Assembly: GCA_025934635.1 (NCBI GenBank)
Contig: JAICWX010000487.1
Span: 1-5,265, forward strand
Reading direction: 5' to 3'
DNA: 5,265 nucleotides
Source of the DNA: Streptosporangiaceae bacterium
GTDB taxonomy: Bacteria; Actinomycetota; Actinomycetes; Streptosporangiales; Streptosporangiaceae
How positions within the stretch are numbered: the first letter of the stretch is position 1; each line of letters begins with the position of its first letter. The notes under the pieces are model-generated. The model had not been told where the DNA came from and made no database searches. It saw only the letters and a program-made list of their open reading frames with translations. The position numbers and the translations under genes are program-made. Of the stretch, positions 1 through 5,265 are shown in pieces.

Positions 1-1098
1 CAGGGCAACGACCCGGCCACCAGCAACGGCGGACCCGGCTCGGGACAGCCGTGGACGTCTAACGGCGCCTGCGCCGGCGGCTCGGGGTCAAGCCCGAGCC
101 CGAGTCCCAGCCCGACCTCGAGCTCTGGGTCCGGCACGGGCTCGGCGAGCGGGCTGCTCTTCAGCCCGTACAAGGACGTCACCATCAACATGAACTGGAA
201 CACCGACCAGATGCAGTCGGCCGTGGAAGGCTCCGACCTGCCGGTGGTAGGCGCCGGCAGCCTGGTGTCCAGCTACATCCCGCAGCTGCCCGCGATCACC
301 CTCGCCTTCGCGACCGGAGCCTGCGGCAGCGAGACCTGGGGCGGCGCGGCGGGCGCCCAGTGGGCGGCCGAGAACATCCCGCAGCTCCAGAACGCCAACC
401 TCGATTACGTTGTCTCGACTGGTGGCCAGGCCGGGACGTTCACCTGCGGCTCGGCGGCTGGCATGGAAGCGTTCATCGCCCGCTACGCCAGCCCCAACCT
501 GGTCGGCATCGACTTCGACATCGAAGGCGGCCAGTCCGCGTCGGATATCCAGAACCTGGTCAACGCGGCGGCCGGAGCACAGGCGCAGTACCCGGACCTG
601 CAGTTCTCGTTCACGCTCGCCACGCTGGCCGCATCCGATGGCAGCTTCGGCGGAGTGAACCCGCTCGGCAACGAGGTCGTCGAGGCGGTGCTCGGGTCCA
701 GCCTGAAGAACTACGTCATCAACCTGATGACCATGGACTACGGCAGCGCGTCGAGCAGTGTCTGCGTCGTCGTCTCCGGCAGCTGCGAGATGGGGCAGTC
801 GGCGATCCAGGCGGTGAAGAACCTCGAGCACACCTACGGAATCCCGGCGGGCAAGATCGCCGTCACCCCGATGATCGGCCTGAACGACAACGCCAGCGAG
901 ACCTTCACTCCCGCTGACGTGGACACGCTGACGGCCTACGCGGCCAGCAACGGCATAGCCGGGCTGCATCTGTGGTCACTGGACCGGGACACCCCCTGCG
1001 CCACCACCACGACGTACGCGTCCCCCACCTGCAACTCGGATTCCGGCACGACGCCACTGGAGTTCAGCAACCGGTTCCTGAGCGACCTCGGGAAGTAA
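1..1098 (+). CDS. Secreted GH18 chitinase, 3' part (5' end outside window)
   Basis: The reading frame is open from base 1 and ends at TAA 1096-1098, giving the last 365 residues of a longer secreted protein; residue numbers count from the window edge. Residues 1-24 (Trp18, Cys24) look like the tail of a small carbohydrate-binding module, probably CBM5/12-like. Residues 26-51 are a Gly/Ser/Pro linker with a run of Ser-Pro pairs, encoded by an AGCCCG-like hexamer repeat at 91-114. From about residue 54 to the end is a GH18 TIM-barrel domain. Its motif VGIDFDIEGG carries Asp171, Asp173 and the catalytic acid Glu175; MTMDYG (Asp246, Tyr247) and a late-barrel Trp325 (LHLWSLDRD) match GH18 substrate-binding positions. 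Family knowledge: GH18 enzymes cleave beta-1,4-GlcNAc bonds by substrate-assisted retention. The DIEG form and overall pattern recall the Pyrococcus ChiA-like subgroup (inference). Six Cys (108, 149, 255, 262, 333, 344) suit an exported disulfide-bonded enzyme. Signal peptide and true start lie upstream. Confidence 0.9.
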   Translation, partial: QGNDPATSNGGPGSGQPWTSNGACAGGSGSSPSPSPSPTSSSGSGTGSASGLLFSPYKDVTINMNWNTDQMQSAVEGSDLPVVGAGSLVSSYIPQLPAITLAFATGACGSETWGGAAGAQWAAENIPQLQNANLDYVVSTGGQAGTFTCGSAAGMEAFIARYASPNLVGIDFDIEGGQSASDIQNLVNAAAGAQAQYPDLQFSFTLATLAASDGSFGGVNPLGNEVVEAVLGSSLKNYVINLMTMDYGSASSSVCVVVSGSCEMGQSAIQAVKNLEHTYGIPAGKIAVTPMIGLNDNASETFTPADVDTLTAYAASNGIAGLHLWSLDRDTPCATTTTYASPTCNSDSGTTPLEFSNRFLSDLGK

Positions 1099-1110
1099 CG
1101 GGAAATCCCG
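1099..1110. repeat. CGGGAAATCCCG near-palindrome next to the chitinase stop
   Basis: CGGG and CCCG flank AAAT immediately after the TAA codon. The 10-mer CGGGAAATCC occurs here and again in both 34-bp units (1153-1162 and 1187-1196), so three copies lie within 100 bp. It may be a diverged remnant of the same repeat family, or an accessory stem upstream of the terminator hairpin. Confidence 0.4.
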
Positions 1111-1144
1111 GGCGGGCCGGGCAGGGCTACCTGCGCGGCCCGCC
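1111..1144 (+). terminator. Stem-loop terminator candidate after the chitinase
   Basis: GGCGGGCC (1111-1118) is the exact reverse complement of GGCCCGCC (1137-1144). Inside it GCAGG (1121-1125) pairs with CCTGC (1130-1134) around a GCTA loop, and G1119 can pair with C1136, leaving a single G-G mismatch. The long GC-rich hairpin begins 12 nt after the chitinase stop codon. Only a short T run (1148-1150) follows, so it would be the U-poor type often reported in high-GC actinobacteria. It most likely separates chitinase transcription from the SNF2 gene. Confidence 0.6.
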
Positions 1145-1210
1145 TGCTTTGGCGGGAAATCCGGCGAGATTCCCGGCCTGCTTTGGCGGGAAATCCGGCG
1201 AGATTCCCGG
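1143..1210. repeat. Two identical tandem 34-bp palindromic units
   Basis: Unit 1 (1143-1176) and unit 2 (1177-1210) are identical over 34 bp with no spacer. Each starts CCTGCTTTGG and ends GATTCCCGG. Within each, CGGGAA pairs with TTCCCG and TC pairs with GA, with one bulged A and a CGGCGA loop: hairpins at 1153-1175 and 1187-1209. A degenerate third copy may start at 1211 (CCTGCT, then GGCG after loss of TT). The array lies between the terminator candidate and the SNF2 leader. It does not belong to a convincing reading frame. It could be an intergenic repeat of the genome, a regulator-binding array or a leader RNA structure; the sequence alone does not decide. Confidence 0.85.
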
Positions 1211-1279
1211 CCTGCTGGCGATATCCTCTATCGAGGTAATCATCCGATCGCCAGTTCGAATACGGAGATCTGTACGACG
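1211..1279 (+). promoter_or_regulatory. Leader / probable promoter region of the SNF2 gene
   Basis: This stretch is clearly less GC-rich than its surroundings. It holds CCTC-TATC-GAGG (1225-1236), a small inverted repeat, and the self-complementary TTCGAA (1255-1260). TATCCT (1222-1227) fits the TANNNT form of a -10 box, but no good -35 lies 16-18 bp upstream, so no promoter is placed firmly. The upstream terminator candidate and the 181-bp gap suggest that SNF2 transcription starts here or within the repeats. Confidence 0.3.
1264..1267 (+). promoter_or_regulatory. Ribosome binding site of the SNF2 gene
   Basis: GGAG lies 12 nt before the GTG at 1280, at the long end of normal spacing. It supports GTG 1280 as the start, because no other in-frame ATG/GTG lies close upstream. 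Confidence 0.5.
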
Positions 1280-3538
1280 GTGGCGCGCGAGGCAGAACTG
1301 ACAAGGCCCTCCGAACCGGTGACGGCTGAGGGCGAGCCCCTTGAAGCCGGGCCTCTGCGCCCAGGGAAGGCGGCCCGGGCCGTCGTCTCCGACGGTCACG
1401 CGGTCCACGCTGCCATCGAGGCGGTCCTGGCCGCGCCGGGAGAGTCCCGCGAGGTCGCGCGCCGGGCGTACGAGGCGGTGCGCGACCGGCTCATCGCCGA
1501 CGCGCTGGCCGTCATGCCGGTCGACCGGCTCCGGGATCTCACTCAGAAGAAGGTCACGTTCGCCCCCCTGATTGACGCGGGCGTCGAGACGGTCGGCACG
1601 GTCCTCGCGACCAGAGCGGACGGGCTCAGGCGAATCCCGGGGGTTCGCCGCCGGGCGGCCAAGCGGATCATGGCCGCCGCCACGCAGGCCAGGGAGTCCG
1701 TCGGGGGCGTCACCCGCGTTCGCATCGACCCGGACGCCCGGTCCCCCGAGCAGACCGCGCTCGTCGCGGCGCTGCGCCGTTACGAGCGCTCCCGGTCCGC
1801 GCTCAAGGGGCCGGACCTGAGCCCGCTGGCCAGCGAGATCGAAAGCCGCCTGGACCGGGCCGCGCGGGGCGCCAGCCGGCCGAGAATGCTCTTCACGCTC
1901 TCCGGGCGAAAGAAGCTCCAAGCCCGGGATGCTCTCGCCGAACTGGACGTCATCCTCGGCTCCAAGCCGGTCGCCACGGCCCGCAAGCGGCTGGCCCGGG
2001 CCGAGGCCGAGCTGGAGAAGGCCGGCAAAGAACAGCGGGTCACCCGGCTGTGGAACGACTACCTCGCCCGGCCCGTCACCTACAACGGCCTGCTGATCGA
2101 TGTCGCGGAACTCGACCCGGAGCGGGAGGCCAGCCAGGGTTTCCTGCCCGCCGAGATCGCCGAGCAAGTCCGCGTACTGCCCCTTGACCAGTCTTTGCTC
2201 AAGACGTCGCTGCGCGGCTACCAGGCCTTCGGCACGAAGTTCGCCCTGGTCCAGGAGCGGGTGATCCTCGGCGACGAGATGGGCCTGGGCAAGACGATGC
2301 AGTCACTCGCCGCGATGTGCCATCTGGCCGCCAAGGGCGCGACGCACTTCCTGGTCATCTGCCCGGCGAGCGTGGTCATCAACTGGACGCGCGAGGTAGA
2401 GCGGCACACCCTGCTCGAGGCCCGCCGGCTCCACTTGCCCGGCGCGAAGCGGCAGGCCGCCGAGCAGGAGTGGGCCGCCCACGGCGGCGTCGCCATCACG
2501 ACGTTCGAGGCGCTGCGCGCCATGCCGGAAGACCTGGACGTCCCGGTAGCGATGATGGTCGTCGACGAGGCGCACTACGCGAAGAACCCGAACGCGCTGC
2601 GCACCCAGGCGGTCAGCGAGTGGGCGAGCCGGAGCCGGCGGGTCCTGTTCCTGACCGGGACGCCGATGGAGAACAAGGTGGCGGAGTTCCGGATTCTGGT
2701 CGGGCATCTGCGCCCGGATGTCGCCGAAACCCTGGACCTCGCGGACGAGGCGCTGGACGGCACCAGGTTCCGGGAGCGGGTAGCGCCGGTCTACCTGCGG
2801 CGTAACCAGGAAGACGTGCTCAGCGAGCTGCCGGACCGGCTGGAGACGCAGGAATGGGTGGCGCTCGAGGGAGCGGCAACGCGCACGTACCGGAAGGCGG
2901 TACTCGACGGGAACTTCATGGCGATGCGCCGGGCCGCGTTCGACCCGGGAACGGTGAAGGGATCGCAGAAGCTCCGGCGTCTGGTGGAGATCGCCGGCGA
3001 GGCGGCCGACGGCGGGCGCAAGGTCATCGTGTTCTCGTACTTCCGCGACGTGCTGGAGACGGTGGCCGAGGTGCTGGCCGGGCGGGACGGCGTCCCGGGC
3101 ATGCCCGTCATCGGACCGCTGACCGGAGACATCTCGCCAGCTGACCGCCAGGCGATGGTGGACGAGCTGACCAGCGCCAGCGGTCCGGCGGTCCTGGTCG
3201 CCCAGATCCAGGCGGGCGGGGTGGGCCTGAACATCCAGGCCGCGTCCGTGGTCATCATCGCCGAGCCGCAACTGACGCCATCGATCGAGGAGCAGGCGAT
3301 CGCCCGCGCCCACCGGATGGGCCAGGTCCGCCCCGTGGACGTGCACCGGCTCCTGTGCGAGGACAGCGTGGACCAGCGCGTCCTCGAACTGCTGGCCGCC
3401 AAGCGCGAGGCGTTCGACGAGTACGCGCGCCGCAGCGACATGGCGAACGCGACGCCGGATGCGGTAGGCACCGGCTCCGAGGCCGACCTGCGGACCGCGA
3501 TCGTGGCCGCGGAACGCGCACGGCTCAAGGCGGCGTGA
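1280..3538 (+). CDS. SNF2/SWI2-family DNA-dependent ATPase with N-terminal HhH motif
   Basis: This complete 752-aa gene runs from GTG 1280 to TGA 3536-3538. Residues 97-134 form a helix-hairpin-helix-like segment (AGVETV... then IPGVRRRAAKRI, 119-130), a non-specific DNA-binding fold. Residues about 195-275 are charged and helical. The SNF2 ATPase core follows: LRGYQ before motif I GDEMGLGKT (331-339, Lys338), motif Ia CPASVVINW, motif II DEAH (429-432), and motif III LTGTPMEN (458-465). The second RecA lobe runs from VIVFSYF (about 582) through QIQAGGVGLN (642-651) to QAIARAHRMGQ (672-682), with the usual Arg676 and Arg679. All catalytic motifs are intact. Family knowledge: SNF2 proteins translocate on double-stranded DNA using ATP, remodelling protein-DNA complexes or annealing strands, and do not truly unwind DNA. 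The compact core resembles bacterial RAD54/SMARCAL1-like members more than RapA (inference). No nuclease, SWIM zinc finger or membrane segment is visible. It appears monocistronic; its cellular role is unknown. Confidence 0.93.
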   Translation: MAREAELTRPSEPVTAEGEPLEAGPLRPGKAARAVVSDGHAVHAAIEAVLAAPGESREVARRAYEAVRDRLIADALAVMPVDRLRDLTQKKVTFAPLIDAGVETVGTVLATRADGLRRIPGVRRRAAKRIMAAATQARESVGGVTRVRIDPDARSPEQTALVAALRRYERSRSALKGPDLSPLASEIESRLDRAARGASRPRMLFTLSGRKKLQARDALAELDVILGSKPVATARKRLARAEAELEKAGKEQRVTRLWNDYLARPVTYNGLLIDVAELDPEREASQGFLPAEIAEQVRVLPLDQSLLKTSLRGYQAFGTKFALVQERVILGDEMGLGKTMQSLAAMCHLAAKGATHFLVICPASVVINWTREVERHTLLEARRLHLPGAKRQAAEQEWAAHGGVAITTFEALRAMPEDLDVPVAMMVVDEAHYAKNPNALRTQAVSEWASRSRRVLFLTGTPMENKVAEFRILVGHLRPDVAETLDLADEALDGTRFRERVAPVYLRRNQEDVLSELPDRLETQEWVALEGAATRTYRKAVLDGNFMAMRRAAFDPGTVKGSQKLRRLVEIAGEAADGGRKVIVFSYFRDVLETVAEVLAGRDGVPGMPVIGPLTGDISPADRQAMVDELTSASGPAVLVAQIQAGGVGLNIQAASVVIIAEPQLTPSIEEQAIARAHRMGQVRPVDVHRLLCEDSVDQRVLELLAAKREAFDEYARRSDMANATPDAVGTGSEADLRTAIVAAERARLKAA

Positions 3539-3548
3539 GCCCTGGCCT

Positions 3549-3558
3549 GGCGGCCGCC
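3549..3558. other. GGCGGCCGCC palindrome after the SNF2 gene
   Basis: A 10-bp perfect palindrome lies 10 nt past the SNF2 stop codon. As RNA it gives only a 3-bp GGC/GCC stem around GGCC, and no T run follows, so it is at best a weak terminator element. No better terminator is visible between the SNF2 gene and the SDR. Confidence 0.2.
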
Positions 3559-3566
3559 GACCGTCC

Positions 3567-3615
3567 TATAGTAATTTAGTCGACAATCGACAATATGACC
3601 GTGGTGGGTTAGCAT
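3567..3615 (+). promoter_or_regulatory. Probable promoter of the SDR-ABC operon
   Basis: This is the most AT-rich patch in the window and lies just upstream of the SDR. Two readings are possible. (a) TATAGT (3567-3572) is one base from the ideal -10, with no strong -35; transcription would start near 3579, giving a leader of about 50 nt with the TCGACAA repeat at the start point, a classic repressor position. (b) TCGACA (3587-3592) as -35, exactly 17 bp, then TAGCAT (3610-3615) as -10; transcription would start about 7 nt before the GTG, almost leaderless and cutting into the ribosome binding site. Reading (a) seems more natural. Confidence 0.45.
3580..3593. repeat. Doubled TCGACAA heptamer, candidate operator
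   Basis: TCGACAA occurs twice head to tail at 3580-3586 and 3587-3593. The first copy is part of an imperfect palindrome TAGTCGACAA (3577-3586) centred on GTCGAC. Its place in the promoter of an uptake/oxidoreductase operon fits an operator for a local repressor such as a GntR- or TetR-type protein, but no regulator gene lies in the window and the half-site spacing does not match the FadR/GntR consensus exactly. Confidence 0.35.
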
Positions 3616-3617
3616 TC

Positions 3618-3624
3618 GGGGAGG
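3618..3624 (+). promoter_or_regulatory. Ribosome binding site of the SDR gene
   Basis: GGGGAGG lies 4 nt before GTG 3629. It is the best Shine-Dalgarno match in the window and fixes this start, giving the enzyme a roughly 25-residue extension before its first beta strand. Confidence 0.65.
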
Positions 3625-3628
3625 CCTG

Positions 3629-4492
3629 GTGCCGCAGGCAGGCTCGGACACCGACGCGGGCACGGCGGCGAACGCCGGGCCCGGCCGGCGGCCGGACGGC
3701 CGGTTCGACGGCATGGTCGCGGTGGTGACCGGCGGTTCCAACGGGCTCGGGCGCGCGATCGCGCAGGGCTTCGCCGCCGAGGGCGGCCGCGTCATGATCT
3801 GCGACCTGGTGGACTCGGGGTACTTCGCGCGGAATCCGGCGGTGGCCACGGTCACCGGTGACATCGGCAGTGCGGGACTCGCCGACACGGTGATCGCGGC
3901 CGCGGTCAGCCGCTGGGGCCGGGTCGACATCCTGGTCAACGACGCGGCCTCGTATCCGGACGGGACGCTGCTCGAGATGCCGGGCGAGGCCTGGGACCGG
4001 GTCTTCCGCGTGAACGTGACCGGGACGTTCCTGATGACCCAGGCATTCGCGCGGCACTGCGTGAGCCGGCGGGCGGAGAACGCCGCCGTGGTCAGCATCT
4101 CCAGCGGGTCGGCCCGCAACCCCCGGCCCGGCGGTGCCGCCTACAGCGCCTCCAAGGCCGCGGTCGAGACCATGAGCAAGGTCTTCGCGATGGAACTGGG
4201 GCCGCACGGGATCCGGGTCAATGTCGTCTCCCCCGGCTACATCGACGTGCGGCAGTGGAGCGAGGCGTTCCCCGATCGCGCCCCCGAGGAGCTTCGCGCG
4301 ACCCTGGTCCAGTCGATCCCGCTGGGACAGGCCGGCCAGCCGGCCGACATCGCGAACGCGGTGCTGTTCCTGGTTTCCCGGGAGGCCGGCCACATCACCG
4401 GCGCCGTGCTGGAGGTCGACGGCGGGTCGAACGCCGGCCGGTTCGCGCTCAAAACCTTTGGAACGAACGGAGACGGCGATGAGCGCGGCTAA
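3629..4492 (+). CDS. Classical short-chain dehydrogenase/reductase (SDR), NAD-type
   Basis: This 287-aa protein starts at GTG 3629 and ends at TAA 4490-4492. After a polar Gly/Ala-rich extension (residues 1-25), a Rossmann fold begins: VAVVTGGSNGLG holds the TGxxxGxG cofactor loop (34-41). Asp59 at the end of beta-2 (MICDL) points to NAD(H) rather than NADP(H). The NNAG-equivalent is NDAA (104-107), a mild variant. The catalytic tetrad is Asn129, Ser159, Tyr172 and Lys176 (YSASK), all present, followed by SPGYID and the C-terminal VDGG typical of FabG-like SDRs. A tail of about 20 residues after VDGG is longer than usual. It should be a cytoplasmic oxidoreductase acting on an alcohol or ketone; the substrate cannot be read from the sequence. 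FabG of fatty-acid synthesis is unlikely, because the gene is coupled to an ABC importer ATPase, which suggests catabolism of an imported compound (inference). Confidence 0.93.
   Translation: MPQAGSDTDAGTAANAGPGRRPDGRFDGMVAVVTGGSNGLGRAIAQGFAAEGGRVMICDLVDSGYFARNPAVATVTGDIGSAGLADTVIAAAVSRWGRVDILVNDAASYPDGTLLEMPGEAWDRVFRVNVTGTFLMTQAFARHCVSRRAENAAVVSISSGSARNPRPGGAAYSASKAAVETMSKVFAMELGPHGIRVNVVSPGYIDVRQWSEAFPDRAPEELRATLVQSIPLGQAGQPADIANAVLFLVSREAGHITGAVLEVDGGSNAGRFALKTFGTNGDGDERG
4469..4472 (+). promoter_or_regulatory. Ribosome binding site of the ABC gene, inside the SDR gene
   Basis: GGAG lies 6 nt before ATG 4479, within the last codons of the SDR. It supports the overlapping ATG over later in-frame starts such as GTG 4548. 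Confidence 0.6.
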
Positions 4493-5265
4493 CGAGACCC
4501 TGCCCGCCGACGCGGCCGGCGACGCCGGCCGTCCTCTTATCGAAGCCGTGGATCTCGCCAAGCACTTCAGCGCCGGGGCCAAGGCGCCCGGGCAGGTCCG
4601 GGGGCCCAAGCCGACCCTCAAGGCGGTCGACGGCGTGTCCCTGGCCATCCGGCGCGGTGAGACGCTGGCCCTGGTGGGCGAGACCGGCTCGGGCAAGACG
4701 ACCTTCGGCCGGCTGCTGCTCGGCCTGTACCGGCCGACCAGCGGGGACATCCGCTACCGGGGGGCGAGCATCCTGGACCGCAAGAGCCAGGCGGCGCGGG
4801 ACGTGCGCCGCCAGGTGCAGGGCGTGTTCCAGGATCCGTACTCCTCGCTCAACCCGGCCATGACCATCGGCCAGTCGCTGGCCGAGGTGCTCAAGGTCCA
4901 CCGGGTGGTGGACCGCCGGGAACGAGCCGGACGGGTGACCGAACTGCTGTCCACGGTCGGGCTGTCAGCCAGCCAGGCGGACCGGCGCCCGTACGCGTTC
5001 AGCGGCGGCGAGCGGCAGCGGATCGGCATCGCCCGGGCGCTGGCGGTGCAGCCCGAGGTGGTGATCGCCGACGAGCCGCTGTCCGCCCTGGACGTGTCGA
5101 TCCAGGCGCAGGTACTGAACCTGATGATCCGGCTGCAGGAAGAGCGCGGCCTGACCTACCTGTTCGTCACCCACGACCTGGACATCGCCCGGCTGATCAG
5201 CCAGCGCACCGCCGTGCTGTACCTGGGCCGGGTCGTCGAGCAGGGGCCGACCGAGACGGTCTTCG
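4479..5265 (+). CDS. Opp/Dpp-type ABC importer ATP-binding protein (OppF/DppF-like), 3' truncated by window
   Basis: The frame opens at ATG 4479 and stays open to the window edge, giving 262 residues. All nucleotide-binding domain motifs are present: Walker A GETGSGKT (67-74, Lys73), Q-loop Gln118 in VFQDPYSSLNP, signature FSGGERQR (Ser175), Walker B VVIADEP (Asp198, Glu199), D-loop SALD (202-205) and switch His232 in VTHD. The QDPYSSLNP segment and the insertion before AVDGVSL (about residues 30-48) are characteristic of OppF/DppF ATPases, which power uptake of peptides, nickel or, in some members, oligosaccharides. The start overlaps the SDR stop by 14 nt, implying translational coupling. 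The C-terminal oligopeptide-type extension, a partner ATPase, two permeases and a binding protein should lie further right if the operon is complete. Substrate cannot be inferred from an ATPase alone. Confidence 0.93.
   Translation, partial: MSAANETLPADAAGDAGRPLIEAVDLAKHFSAGAKAPGQVRGPKPTLKAVDGVSLAIRRGETLALVGETGSGKTTFGRLLLGLYRPTSGDIRYRGASILDRKSQAARDVRRQVQGVFQDPYSSLNPAMTIGQSLAEVLKVHRVVDRRERAGRVTELLSTVGLSASQADRRPYAFSGGERQRIGIARALAVQPEVVIADEPLSALDVSIQAQVLNLMIRLQEERGLTYLFVTHDLDIARLISQRTAVLYLGRVVEQGPTETVF

Noticed and set aside
1147..1159. TTTGGCGGGAAA inside each 34-bp unit matches the eukaryotic E2F consensus.
   Set aside because: E2F factors do not exist in bacteria; the match is coincidental.
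1143..1210. Possible CRISPR repeats.
   Set aside because: The two copies are directly adjacent with no spacer between them, and no cas genes are near.
1251..1275. Possible LexA/SOS box around TTCGAA upstream of the SNF2 gene, attractive for a repair protein.
   Set aside because: The actinobacterial box needs GAAC-N4-GTTC symmetry. Only a single TTCGAA is present, with no correctly spaced half-site.
972..1301. Plus-strand open frame across the chitinase end and the 34-bp repeats.
   Set aside because: It overlaps the chitinase catalytic domain in another frame and otherwise translates the tandem repeats; there is no ribosome binding site or domain.
1127..2303. Minus-strand open frame running from the 34-bp repeats through the 5' part of the SNF2 gene.
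   Set aside because: It is low-complexity Gly/Arg/Asp-rich sequence with no recognisable family, and the SNF2 frame is convincingly coding.
1280..3538. Assignment of the SNF2 gene as DISARM DrmD or RapA.
   Set aside because: The protein is shorter than typical DrmD, has no DISARM partners beside it, and lacks recognisable RapA N-terminal domains.
2791..4119. Long minus-strand open frame of about 440 codons opposite the SNF2 end and the SDR start.
   Set aside because: It is antisense to two genes with complete catalytic motifs, crosses their intergenic promoter, and its translation is Arg/Ser/Ala-rich without any recognisable domain. Such open frames are expected in GC-rich DNA.
3566..4750. 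Minus-strand open frame of about 390 codons opposite the SDR and the ABC gene start.
   Set aside because: It mirrors the coding strand of two clear genes and has no domain or plausible ribosome binding site, so it is a GC-driven shadow.

Overview
The window looks like chromosomal DNA of a GC-rich actinomycete (Streptomyces, Catenulispora or Streptosporangium-like). Third codon positions are almost all G or C, two of the three visible starts are GTG, and the gene families (secreted chitinase with a Pro/Ser linker, SNF2 helicase, SDR enzyme, Opp/Dpp-type ABC ATPase) are typical of saprophytic soil actinomycetes. All four protein-coding genes are on the + strand. The first is cut by the left edge and the last by the right edge.

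Layout: (1) 1-1098 is the 3' part of a secreted chitinase: the tail of a probable chitin-binding module, a Ser-Pro linker, and a complete GH18 catalytic domain. (2) 1099-1279 is a structured intergenic region. It holds a strong stem-loop terminator candidate directly after the chitinase, then two identical tandem 34-bp units that can each fold into a hairpin, then a less GC-rich leader. (3) 1280-3538 is a complete 752-aa SNF2/SWI2-family ATPase with an N-terminal helix-hairpin-helix motif. (4) 3539-3628 is a short intergenic region with the window's most AT-rich patch, holding -10-like hexamers and a doubled TCGACAA heptamer, probably the promoter/operator of the next operon. (5) 3629-4492 is a classical NAD-type SDR oxidoreductase. 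(6) 4479 to the right edge is an OppF/DppF-type ABC importer ATPase overlapping the SDR by 14 nt, so the two are almost certainly co-transcribed and translationally coupled.

The window reads as three transcription units: the end of a chitin-degradation gene, a stand-alone DNA-remodelling ATPase, and the start of an uptake-plus-oxidoreductase operon running off the right edge. Nothing visible ties the SNF2 gene to a defence cassette. No RNA genes, IS elements, integrases or CRISPR arrays were seen. The most unusual parts are the tandem palindromic 34-bp repeat before the SNF2 gene, the HhH-SNF2 architecture, and the doubled heptamer in front of the SDR.
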